Source of the DNA: Carettochelys insculpta
Lineage: Eukaryota; Chordata; Testudines; Carettochelyidae
Direction: 5' to 3'
Assembly (NCBI RefSeq): GCF_033958435.1
Contig: NC_134139.1
Span: forward strand, 205,451,501-205,515,500
DNA: 64,000 nucleotides
In this document: positions 23,632 through 33,469 of the stretch, piece by piece
Layout: every line of letters begins with the position of its first letter
Numbering within the stretch: position 1 is the stretch's first letter
Notes under the pieces: generated by a model
The model's input: the letters and a program-made list of their open reading frames with translations, nothing else
The model's database searches: none
What the model was told of the DNA's origin: nothing
Position numbers and translations under genes: made by a program

Positions 23632-23816
23632 GGAGATACACATCTCCTAGAACTGGAGGAGACCTCAGGAGGTCATCTAGCCCAGTCCCCTGCCCTCTTG
23701 GCAGGACCATGCACCATCCCTTGCATCTATTTGCCTCAATCCCTAAATGGCCTCTTTAAGGATTGAGCTCACAACCCTGGCTTTAGCAGGCTAATGCTCA
23801 AACCACTGAGCTATAT
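23632..23816 (-). mobile_element. tRNA-derived SINE with CR1-like tail
   Basis: On the minus strand it begins ATAGCTCAGTGGTTTGAGC, which contains a good Pol III A box (TAGCTCAGTGG). GGTTGTGAGCTCAATCC follows as a degenerate B box. The 3' part, GGCAGGGGACTGGGCTAGAT then GACCTCCTGAGGTC, is the same as the 3' end of CR1 at 52550-52590. This suggests it was mobilised by CR1 machinery. Confidence 0.8.
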
Positions 23817-23919
23817 CTGACAAAGTGAGTCTTTGCCTACGAGAGCTTTGTAGTAGTAGTAGCATACTTCAGTCTGTGTAGACTATGGATAGTGTCCTTC
23901 GTAGTTCCATTTGGGATCA

Positions 23920-24438
23920 TCATTTGCAGTGTCGACTGTGACTGTGAAGGCCCACACAAGAGTGACAGGCCTTGCTGCATCTGTTGCATGTGTAATGGGG
24001 GTCTGGCAGGTCCTTACTGTGCTTTCTGTGGACTCGCTTCTCCTCTGCTAGCTGTCTGATCCTCATCTCACCCTTCTGAAGGCCCTTGTGTAGTTCCTGC
24101 TTCCATCTGCTGCGATCGTCTGCCAGCTCCTCCCAACTGTCCAGCTCGATGTCTACCTCCCTGAGGTCCCTCTTGCAAACATCTTTGTAGTGCAATTGGG
24201 GGCACCCGGGAGGTCTTTTGCCAGAGGCTAGCTCGCCATACAGGATGTCTTTTGGGATCCTTCCATCATTCATCCTGTGGATGTGGCCAAGCCAGCACAG
24301 CCGCCACTGACTGAGGAGGGGGTGCATGGTTGGGCTTCCAGCTTGCTCAAGGACGGCGCTGTTGGACACTCTGTCCATCCACAATATTCCAAGGATGCGC
24401 CTAAGGCAGCGCAAGTGGAAGACGTTCAGCCTCTTTTC
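23920..24438 (-). pseudogene. C-terminal region of LINE copy 2 with a zinc-finger-like end
   Basis: The frame after the TGA has RCLRRILGILWMDRVSNS, LCWLGHIHRMNDGRIPK, YKDVCKRDLREVDIELDSW and ends YTCNRCSKACHSCVGLHSHS followed by RHCK. The last 23 residues give C-x2-C-x12-H-x3-C. It matches the C-terminal module of copy 1 in sequence and position. Confidence 0.8.
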
Positions 24439-24441
24439 CTG

Positions 24442-26007
24442 TCAGGCATATAGGGTCCAAGTCTCGCTGCCGGAAAGGAGGGTGCTGAGGATGCAAGCTC
24501 TGTAGACTTGCATTTTGGTGTGGGTGTGCAACTTGATGTTATTCCACACTCTCTCGCTGAGTCTGGACAGAGTTGTGGCTGCTTTTCCAATCCTCCTGTT
24601 TAGCTCAGACTCCAATGACAGGGTGTCAGTGATGGTGGACCCGAGGTAAATGAACTCGTGGACGACATCTAACGAATAGTTGTCAATGCTGATTGATGGA
24701 GGTTCAGCAACGTCCTGAGCAAGTACATTTGTCTTCTTTAGGCTGATGGTAAGCCCAAAGTCCTTGCACGCTTTGGAGAACTGATCCAGGAGTTTCTGAA
24801 GCTGGTCTTCTGTGTGTGACACTACAGCAGCGTCATCTGCGAACAGTAAATCTCTGATGAGGACTTCCCGCACCTTAGATTTAGCTTTCAGCCTTGCAAG
24901 ATTAAACAGTTTCCCATCAGATCTTGCGTGCAAAATGATGCCTTCTGTTGAAGATCCAAAGGCATGCTTCAGGAGGAGCATGAAGAAGATCCCGAACAAT
25001 GTTGGAGGAAGGACGCATCCTTGTTTGACGCCGCTCCTGATTCTGAAAACATCCGATAACGTGCCGTCATATTGGATGGTTCCTCTCATGTCTTCGTGGA
25101 ATGACTGGATCATCTTCAGTAACCGTGGTGGACAGCCTACCTTGTGGAGCAGTTTGAACAGACCATCCCTGCTGACCAAGCCAAAGGCCTTGGTCAGGTC
25201 AATGAAGGCTATATAGAGTGGCTTTCTCTGCTCCCTGAACTTCTCCTGCAGCTGCCTTAGAGAGAAGACCGTGTCAACGGTAGACCTCTCTGTGCGGAAT
25301 CCACACTGAGATTCGGGATACACCCTCTCAGCAATCTGCTGGAGTCTGCCAAGGATGACGCGAGCGAACAGTTTACCAGTGGCGCTTCGGAGGGAGATTC
25401 CACAGTAGTTGTTGCAGTCGCTTCTGTCTCCTTTGTTCTTATACAACGTTACAATGTTAGCATTGCGCATATCCTGTGGAACCTCACCCTCTTTCCAATA
25501 CAGGCACAGTAGCTCATGTAGGGGTTCCAGGAGTGTGTCCGCGGCACATTTGATTACCTCTGGTGGTATACCATCCTGGCCAGGGGCCTTTCCTGCTGCA
25601 ATGCTATTGATGGCCTTCTTCAGTTCATCCACGGTTGGTTCCTGATCCAGTTCATCCATTACTGGTAGGAGCTTGACGGCATTGAGGGCTGTATCAGCCA
25701 CAATGTTCTCGTGTGAGTACAGCTCGGAGCAGTGCTCGACCCCTCGCTCCATCTGTTTGGCTTTGTCAGCAATGACTTCACCAGATTTGGATTTCAGAGG
25801 TGCCATCTTGTTCTGGGTGGGTCCTAATGCCTTCTTGATACCCTCGTACATTCCTCTGAGATTACCAAAGTCAGCACAGGTCTGGATGCTGCTGCATACC
25901 TCGAGCCAGTAGTTGTTGGCACGGCGCCTGGCCGTCTGCTGTGCTGTTTTTCTGGCTGCTCTAAGTGCTTGCTGGGTGCTCTGGCTCGGTGAGCGTTTGT
26001 ACTCCAG
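24442..26007 (-). pseudogene. Reverse transcriptase domain of LINE copy 2, MITE-interrupted
   Basis: About 520 codons are open downstream of the MITE. RT blocks in order: VTLYKNKGDRSDCNNYCG, YIAFIDLTKAFGLVSRD (motif A, with KAFG where copy 1 has KAFD), GVKQGCVLPPTLFGIFF (motif B), LLFADDAAVVSHTEDQ (motif C, FADD intact), then ISLKKTNVLAQ. The apparent N-terminus MGARVD is encoded by MITE sequence and is an artefact. The upstream part of the same frame lies at 26718-26996. The frame ends at a TGA at 24439-24441. Confidence 0.88.
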
Positions 26008-26717
26008 GGCTACGTCTACACGTGCACCCAACTTCGAAATAGCTTATTTCGATGTTGCGACATCGAAATAGGCTATTTCGATGAATAACGTCTACACGTC
26101 CTCCAGGGCTGGCAACGTCGATGTTCAACTTCGACGTTGCTCAGCCCAACATCGAAATAGGCACAGCGAGGGAATGTCTACACGCCAAAGTAGCACACAT
26201 CGAAATAAGGGAGCCAGGCACAGCTGCAGACAGGGTCACGGGGCGGACTCAACAGCAAGTCGCTCCCTTAAAGGGCCCCTCCCAGACACACTTTCATTAA
26301 ACAGTGCAAGATACACAGAGCCAACAACTAGTTGCAGACCCTGTATATGCAGCACGGACCCCCAGCTGCAGCAGCAGCAGCCAGAAGCCCTGGGCTAAGG
26401 GCTGCTGCCCACGGTGACCACAGAGCCCCGCAAGGGCTGGAGAGAGAGTATCTCTCAACCCCCCAGCTGATGGCCGCCATGGAGGACCCCGCTATTTCGA
26501 TGTTGCGGGACGCGGATCGTCTACACGTCCCTACTTCGATGTTGAACGTCGAAGTAGGGCGCTATTCCCATCCCCTCATGGGGTTAGCGACTTCGACGTC
26601 TCGCCGCCTAACGTCGATTTCAACTTCGAAATAGCGCCCAACACGTGTAGACGTGACGGGCGCTATTTCGAAGTTACTGCCGCTACTTCGAAGTAGCGTG
26701 CACGTGTAGACGCAGCT
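26008..26717 (-). mobile_element. Harbinger-type MITE inserted in LINE copy 2 (copy 2)
   Basis: The 710-bp element starts GGCTACGTCTACACGTGCAC; the other end, inverted, starts AGCTGCGTCTACACGTGCAC. CAG flanks it at 26005-26007 and 26718-26720. Copy 1 of the host LINE has the unoccupied site at 4764-4766, so the borders and the 3-bp duplication are read directly. It is reversed relative to the MITE at 19745-20455. Confidence 0.85.
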
Positions 26718-26996
26718 CAGGAGTGCAGCGCGCTTCTTTTCGATGGCTGGAATCATCACATCGGAGTTAGCTTTGAACCAGTCATTTGTGTTTCTGGCTC
26801 TTCTTCCAAACACCGAGAAGGCCATGTTGTAAATTGTATCCCTCAGATGCTGCCATCTGGATGTCACATTGGCACCTCCAGGGCTGCTGCGCAGATTCTC
26901 CTCGAGGGTCTCTCTGAACTTTTTGGCTCTCTCTGAGTTTGCCGTCTTTCTGGCATCAATGCGGGACCTTCCAGTTGGCTTAAAGTGGTACAGCAA
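26718..26996 (-). pseudogene. Linker region of LINE copy 2 upstream of the MITE
   Basis: It has RIDARKTANSERAKKFRETL and RWQHLRDTIYNMAFSVFGRR, colinear with 4520-4760 of copy 1. The frame runs into the MITE at 26717. Confidence 0.8.
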
Positions 26997-27087
26997 AGTA
27001 GCGAGTGATCTGTATCGCAGTCAGCACTATGATAGCTGCGTGTCAGAAGGACATTTTTGAGGTTATCACATCTAGCAATGACCACGT

Positions 27088-27687
27088 CTAGTTGATGCCA
27101 GTGTTTCGAGCATGGGAAAATGTGTTTGTGATGCACAGATTGTGGTACGTGCAAAGTTCGAGAAAACGCTGTCCATTTTCATTCTTTTTTCCCACACCGA
27201 AGTGGCCTAAGCAGGAAGGCCATGAGTCACGATCGGCTCCAACTCTCGCATTGAAGTCACCCAAAATGTACAGTTGTTCGCGAGCAGATATTTGCGCTAT
27301 GGCAGCACTAAGCACATCATAGAACTTGTCTTTTACTTCTGGTGCGGCATACAGGGTTGGAGCGTAAGCACTGATCAGGTGGACAGGACCGGTGCAAGTT
27401 TGAAGTATGACCTGAAGGAGTCTTTCTGATCCGCCCATGACTAATTCCATCATTTGCAGAAGGGTGTTTCTGATGGCGAAGCCAACACCATGCTCCCTGG
27501 GTTCTTCTTGGGCTTTACCCTGCCAGAAAAAGGTGTATTCCTTTTCCTTTAGAGATCCCGAATCTGCGAATTGCGTCTCTTGCAGAGCAGCAATATCAAC
27601 TTGGAGCCTCTTCAGTTCCTCATTGATGACAGCGATCTTTCGGGTATTGCTGATGTCCGGATGATCTTCAGTCATACCGGTCAGCAT
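27088..27687 (-). pseudogene. APE-type endonuclease domain of LINE copy 2
   Basis: It starts MLTGMTEDHPDISNTRK. Motifs are DIAALQETQF (residues about 30-40), HGVGFAIRN (66-75), LISAYAPTLY (103-112) and LGDFNARVGADRDSW (143-157). The domain is essentially complete for an APE-like LINE endonuclease that cleaves target DNA for primed reverse transcription. The frame ends after HNLCITNTF, near the 27110 deletion relative to copy 1. The start Met is shared by both copies. Confidence 0.85.
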
Positions 27688-28370
27688 GGTCCGCAGATTC
27701 CAGCAAGCAAGCTGAAATCTTTGATGGTTTCTTTTTCTTGTTGATTTTCTTATTGGTTTGCCTGGTGCTCAAATTTCAGTCACTTGTCAGGTTTGGGAAC
27801 CTTAAGCCTCACGCACCCAGTGAGGTAGGTGAACTGTGGTGGGACAGTACCCTTCTGTCTGGGGGCTGCCCAGCTTGAAGCGGGCGGTGACTGTCCAGTG
27901 AGATGCGATGATCTCTCCCACCATTGAAGGCAACCCCTGGCGCTCAGTCTCTATGCCAATCGAGCAAGAGTTTATAACCGGTATCTGTTACCTCCCGTGT
28001 TGGTTCAACGCTGTTAAGCGATGCTGGAGTACCTCTCCAGGTGTGAGCCTGGGCAATTTTTTGGGACCCTGGGCTGCCCAGACGCCAGTGTTCCCCTCTC
28101 GGCTTTACTGATGTAGTCCAAAGGAGAGGATAACGTCTACTTCTGGTACCAGCTCAGCTGCAGGAGTTGCTGGTCAATGCCAGAAGTTGGCACAGAACCG
28201 CCTTAGGACTCCCCTCCGGATTTTCTTTCAGGGTTTACTCCCTTAGCCTTGCTTCTTCCCAGGATAACCCACAAGGCAGTGGGGCACGAGAGCTTATGCT
28301 CCAAGTTATCTATGAGTCTTTAAGGTGCCCCATGACTTCTTGTTGTTTTTGAAGATATGGACTTGGCTAC

Positions 28371-29215
28371 CTCTCTCATTCGGTTTTGAAAGATTCTGCT
28401 GGTTTTACAGAAATTCTCCCTATTTCAAATGGGAAACATGACTGTCACCAGTGATAGATCACAGAATGAGTTTTGGGTTTGAGCATGACCACTGAACTCA
28501 TCTGCCTGACTGTGGTTTGTTTACATCTGCAACCCACAACTGAGCCCTGGGTTCGGGAAGGCCAACAGAAGTGCTGGCCCCTTAAGTAAGCTTTACAGGG
28601 TAGCTCCATCATTGTGGAAGGGGCGGGGGCTTTGGGCAGAAAGGTTGAGGTTGGGGCAGCAAGTCCTCAGCACCTCCCGGAGTGCACTGTTCCCTTTCCC
28701 ATGCTAGCCTCTAGTGCCACTGAGTGCACTGCCCAGAGTTCCAGCGGTAATTTCAAGAGCCAGGAACTCTGGGTCCTTTTGAATCGCCAGGCTCTGGGGT
28801 AGTTGCCCTCTTTCCCCCATCTGCTGGCTTGCCTTGAGCACACCTCTAGGTAAATTCAGTTGCAGGACTGGGGGCTCAGTGAGCTATCTAAGTGCTTTAT
28901 TATCATTATTTGTGTTTTATTTCGCTAGTATCCAGTGGCCCTGGTTAGAGTCAGGGCCCTATTGTGGCAGACACTTTGTGAAAGAGAATGTTTCTCAGGT
29001 AACTACTTTCCACTTTGGATGTTTCAAACCAGATCTTTAGCTTGTGTGAATCAGCATTGCTATATTGATTTAGATGGAACTTTGTGATTTACATGAACTG
29101 ACGATCTGGCCCTGCAGCTTCAGGGTATTTTCTTTGGCTTAGTTACCCAGAGTATAATCAGGTCCACACTCCAAACTTGTATGTGTGTGTGTGTATGTGT
29201 CTGTACATACAAAAT
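28371..29215. other. Intronic sequence without a recognised element
   Basis: GC-richer around 28610-28760, with no coding signature. A (GT)n-like run lies at 29180-29202. Confidence 0.4.
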
Positions 29216-29440
29216 CCAGAGGTAGACGAGTTAGTCTGTGTCTTCAAAAACAACAAGAAGCCCTGTGGCACCTTATAGACTAACAGATATTTTAGAGCAT
29301 ACACTTTCATGGGCAAAATAAATACAAATTAAGTACAGCAAATACAATGTAAGTTTACAGTGTACAATGCTACAAAGCCCATGAAAGCTTATGCTCCAAA
29401 ATATCTGTTAGTCTATAAGGTGCCACAGGACTTCTTGTTA
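29216..29440. repeat. PLE tail family A, head-to-head pair
   Basis: The minus-strand tail (29216-29316) and plus-strand tail (29377-29440) are inverted copies sharing GGCACCTTATAGACTAACAG and AGCAT-CTTTCATGGGC. The central 29318-29373 is not PLE: it matches the interior of the Tigger-like MITE at 22506-22559. Confidence 0.85.
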
Positions 29441-29979
29441 TGCAAAATCCAGATAAACAAAACAGAGCTATTTATAAGTAGGGAAAGTATAACAGGAGCA
29501 TGGAGGGAGCCAGGTCAAACAAACTTTTAAGGGAGGCATTGTATTTTGCTCTGGTGTTAGATTTGCCAGTGGAAGAGGTCGGCAAAGGTTCAGTTCTGGG
29601 AGAAGGGAAGCTTTTTGCAGCATCTCAGATCACTGTGCCATTTACAGGGTAGTTTTATTTTGTAAAGGGTTTGATATTTTTTCTTACAGTTTGCTATAGG
29701 TGAAAAAATACCCTTTTTCAGGAGTGCCAAAGGCATCATTTTCACAGAGTAGTTTCTGGATGAATTTGAAGAAAAATGAATCATAAAACTCAGCCTGCTA
29801 TTAATAACTATTAATTTTTTCTCCAGTAGATTCCAAAATATCAAGTTTTGTGCCCATTTTCTTGTGAAAATGATACCCCAAAACAGTGTCCGTTTATGAT
29901 CCACACAGTTTCACTGAAGCCAGGAAATTAGACAGTATTAATATCAGATATAGTGTAAGATTGTGTCCAGTCAAAACAC
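29441..29979. other. Intronic sequence without a recognised element
   Basis: AT-rich. A 104-codon minus-strand frame at 29590-29904 has no family signature. Confidence 0.4.
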
Positions 29980-29981
29980 TA

Positions 29982-30295
29982 CAGGTTGAGCCGCTCTCAT
30001 CTCGCACCCTCAGGATGTGACTGGTGCTGGCCGAAGGAATTTGCCGTACCACAGGAGGTCAATATTGTCTACCACATTACCAAGGCTTCCACTGCTGCCT
30101 GGGCTCTTAGAAGATATTTAGGGGTAAATTCCAGCTAAATAACTGCACAGAACATTGAGAGCCAGGACTGGTAGCTGTAAACAAACTTTATGGACCATGG
30201 CAAACTTGGCCACACCTGCGATAAGCTAACTAAAATGATTCCGAATTATGGATGTTACCAGACAAGAGAGTTCTGGATTAGAGAGGTTCAGCCTG
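29982..30295. mobile_element. Tigger-like MITE (GAGGTTCAGCCTG group)
   Basis: The left end CAGGTTGAGCCGCTCTCATC is inverted relative to the right end CTGGATTAGAGAGGTTCAGC-CTG. TA flanks at 29980-29981 and 30296-30297. The same family is at 38489-38988 and, as an end fragment, at 39775-39913. Confidence 0.75.
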
Positions 30296-30297
30296 TA

Positions 30298-31016
30298 GTT
30301 TGTTCTGTGTCATGTTTCAGAAATGTCAAAGAAATTCCATTTGTATGGTCAAAACATGGAAAAGATAAGTGGTGTGATGATTATGTATGGGTTAGTTAAT
30401 ATTCTCTTAAATCTATTTTAAATGTATTTTAATATTTTAAAATTCTGGTACCATTTTAAGTTTTATCATAATATATTTTGGATTATAGGACATTGACCTA
30501 TGGGTAGGTTGAAATTAATAATCTTGACTTGCCTTGAATATCAAAAAAGGCAATGTTCCAAATGAGATAAGAGCCTGTTTAATTTTACAAAGAATTAATT
30601 TTGGCCCTTTTTCAAGATTTCTACCTATTGAATGTCTGCTCAGCCAAACCTGCACTAGAAAAGCTATTGCTTGATCTCAGCAAATTGTATTGATTTTTCA
30701 AGGTCAAACATTTCTTGATGAGCATCAGTGCCATTAACAGGACAGTCATGCTGGTGAATGTCATATATGTCTGGGCTTATGGCTTGCTTTCTTTAGAGAT
30801 CTAGATTTCAGCATTTAATATCAGATTTTTTGGTGCTTCTCTGTCTCTTTCCACCAACATTATGGGTACAGAGCTGTTTTCCAACTTTGGCATCAGTGAC
30901 AAGGATTTTTCAGCCTCCACATTGGTGACATTCAGTCACACTGCAAGGGGGCATTTTCACATACCCACACTGCATTCTGCTGGAGCTATATGGAAGCTAG
31001 TTACACTGAACCAATT
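30298..31016. other. Intronic sequence without a recognised element
   Basis: No coding or repeat signature that I recognise. Confidence 0.4.
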
Positions 31017-31200
31017 GTTCTTCTTCGAGTGGTCCTCGTCGGTGCTCCACAATAGGTGTCAGGCTCGCCCGGCGCCGCAGATCGGAAATCTTCTAGCAGT
31101 TTCTCCTGGATCGCGCATGCACCGGCGCGCGCCGCCCCCCCTGCGCGCCCCTGGCCGCGTGCACGATCCAGTCTCCGCCAGTTCCTTCTCAACCGCCCTC
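31017..31200 (+). repeat. DIRS left inverted terminal repeat
   Basis: Contains GTGCTCCACAATAGGTGTC, GGCGCCGCAGATCGGAAATC and CTCCTGGATCGCGCATGC. All recur inverted in 34770-34945. GC content is very high. Confidence 0.75.
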
Positions 31201-31699
31201 GGCTGCAAACGGAATCCACTCAGGCTAAGGCCAGAGTCAGATTACTTAGTGGTTTTTCTTCTCCACGTGTGATTTGTTTTTCGGTTATTAAACAAAAAAA
31301 AAAAAAGAAAGAAGAGAGAAAGCAAAGACAAAGAGAATACCAGCTTAAAAAAAAAAAAAAGGAAAAAGAGAGGAGCGGAGAAGAAAAGAGCGGACGTGAA
31401 GGCCATTAGGCCGCCCGCTACCGCAGGCTGGTTGTCACTCTTTGGGGTGGAAAGGCACGGATTAAGTGCTAAGTACCCTCTTAACAATAAAGGACTCACC
31501 ACAATGGCCTCTTCAGGTTTTACACAGCATGAGTCATGCCGTGAAGCTGTGCCGGCCTCTGTGGGGCATAGCGAAGGCATCTGATGCCTGGGGGAATTAC
31601 AGGCTTCCCGGCCGCGTTCTCACTGTGCTCTGACCACGCCCCCGCCCCACCGTCAGTGCAGAAACGGAGGGAACTTTCCCTGGCTTGATCCTTGCCATG

Positions 31700-32600
31700 C
31701 ATCTGCAGTGAGCAGGACGAGCGGAGCACACAGCTACCGGCCGCATACTCAGGCGGCGGCACCGGCACAGACCCCCGCGGCACCAGGCCTCCCACCAGGC
31801 CTCACCTCAGGGACGCTGCCACGAGGCGAGGCTCAAGCAGAAGGTGACTCACCTTATGTTCATAAGGGCGGTAAAAAGAGTGCCGGAATAATTCCAGGGG
31901 AAGGTTTTTATTCACGCTACTTCCTACCAGGGAAGAAAACAGGACACTGGAGGCCCATCCTAGATCTTCGGGGCCTCAACCGTGACTTGCACAAGCAACG
32001 GTTTCGGATGATCACAGTTGCTTTGATACTCACGGCACCGGACGATGGAGACTGGGTTGCAGCACTCGACTTACGAGATGCTTACTTTCATGTAACAATC
32101 CACCCGGCACACAGACGCTTCCTCTGCTTCACGGTTGGCCAGGAGCGCTTCCAGCACAGGGTTCTTCCATTTGGCCTCTCCTCGGCCCCCAGAGTCTTCA
32201 CCAAAACCTTGGCAGTGGTGTCAGCCCACCTGCACAGACAGGGGGAGTTTATTTTCCCAGATCTGGGCGACTGTCTGCTGAAAGGGGACCTCGAAGGCAG
32301 AGGTCTCACGCATGATACGCGTCACAGCGGACACGTTTCTTCGCTGGGTCTAGTCATCAACCTCGCAAAGTCAAAGTCCGAACCCACACAACATATAGAG
32401 TTTATAGGGGCACGCAGAAACTCTATCACAGCAAGGGTGTACCTACCCGACGCCCGCTTCCGTGCAATCAGTTCGCTGGTGAAAGTCATTACATACAGCC
32501 CCACGGTGCCGGTCTTAACGTGCCTACAGCTGCTGGGCCATATGGCGGCAGCGATGTTTGTGGTACAGAATGCCAGGTTGCACATGTCAAGCCTGTAGCA
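31700..32600 (+). pseudogene. DIRS reverse transcriptase, defective
   Basis: The open frame (31708-32598) has KKTGHWRPILDLRGLNRDL, DGDWVAALDLRDAYFHVTIH (motif A), FQHRVLPFGLSSAPRVFTK (motif B) and a motif C region reading FIFPDLGDCLLKGD. The tyrosine and first aspartate expected in motif C are not there, so catalysis should be lost. The first 50 or so codons (alanine/proline-rich) are probably leftover first-ORF or leader sequence joined by deletion. Upstream, 31280-31400 is A-rich and non-coding. Confidence 0.85.
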
Positions 32601-32699
32601 TTGGCTGGTGAGCATTTACAAACCGGCATCCCACACTGTCCACAGGGTGGTGTCGCCCACAACAGAGGTGCGCAGATCCCTGGCGTGGTGGGAAAACCC

Positions 32700-33200
32700 C
32701 GAGAATCTGCTAGTGGGGTGCTTTTTCACCAACCACAAATTTCTATTTTTCTTACCACCGACACCTCCCACATGGGATGGGGAGCACACATCGGCGACAA
32801 GGTAACGCAAGGGCTATGGTCCCCTGCGGAACAGGCACTGCACATATCCATACTGGAGCTCAGAGCAGTGTTCAACGCCTGCAAACATTTTTGAGATTAT
32901 CTACCTGGCAAAGTAGTCGGGATTCAATACCGACAATACCTCCATTATGTTCTACATCAATCGACAAGGAGCACGATCCCGTGCCCTATGAGCGGAAGCA
33001 TTCCGATTGTGGAATCGGTGCATCACCAACAACATAACATTGAAAGCCTCGCACTTGCCGGGTGCTCACAACGTGAATGCAGATCAGCCGAGCAGGCGCT
33101 GCGCAATCACACACAAATGGCAGACCCCCTCTGATCTGCTACAGCATGCTTTTCGTACATGGGGGTTTCCCCAGATCGATTTGTTTGCCACCCAGTAAAA
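32700..33200 (+). pseudogene. DIRS RNase H region, frameshifted
   Basis: One frame has IFLTTDTSHMGWGAHIGDKV and ISILELRAVFNACKHF (RNase H core). Another, further on, has HLPGAHNVNADQPSRR and WGFPQIDLFATQ, the end of the DIRS RT-RNase H module. At least one frameshift lies between them (about 32890-33000). A 19-base A run (33198-33216) follows immediately after the DLFATQ codons. Confidence 0.8.
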
Positions 33201-33469
33201 AAAAAAAAAAAAAAAAGTGTCCCCAGTGGGGCGGGGGTCCCTGGGAGACGCATTCATGTTTTCATGGAAGGGCTCCCTACCTTACGCGTTTCCCCCGCAG
33301 CGCTTATCCGCAAGGTCTTGCACATAGCCAGAAGGGAGAGAGCTTGCATGATACTCATAGTCCCGCTTGGGATAGGCAGCAATGTTTTCCCTTGCTTCTG
33401 TGCATGTCGGACCACACACTGCTCCCTCTACCGGTGGCGCCGGACTTACTCACGCGGGCTCAAGGGTCC

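Larger units (their letters stand above)
23849..28285 (-). mobile_element. RTE-like non-LTR retrotransposon, near full length (copy 2)
   Basis: Read on the minus strand it runs from CCACTGCCTTGTGGGTTATC (about 28281) to a (CTA)n tail at 23849-23862, giving about 3.7 kb after removal of the 710-bp MITE at 26008-26717. It is flanked by the 10-bp duplication ACGAGAGCTT. It is better preserved than copy 1: the endonuclease frame is open for 199 codons, and the RT to C-terminus has one TGA plus the MITE. Breaks: a frame change near 27090 where copy 2 lacks about 20 codons found in copy 1, the MITE, and a TGA at about 24439-24441 where copy 1 has an Arg codon. Confidence 0.9.
23816..28370 (+). repeat. 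PLE tail, family A, split by the RTE-like LINE
   Basis: The left half (23816-23848) is TCTGACAAAGTGAGTC, TTTGCCTACGAGAGCTT. The right half (28286-28370) resumes with ACGAGAGCTTATGCTCC and goes through AGTCTTTAAGGTGCC to CTACCTCTCTC. The 10-bp ACGAGAGCTT is present at both junctions (23839-23848 and 28286-28295) and is the target duplication of the inserted LINE. Confidence 0.75.

Noticed and set aside
23632..23816. A functional tRNA gene
   Set aside because: Only the A-box half resembles a tRNA. There is no cloverleaf or acceptor stem, and a CR1-like tail follows, so it is a SINE.
24442..27687. A host gene similar to craniofacial development protein 2 on the minus strand
   Set aside because: The frames carry APE endonuclease and RT motifs, end in a (CTA)n tail, have a target duplication and are paralogous to the element at 3151-6920. 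It is a LINE.
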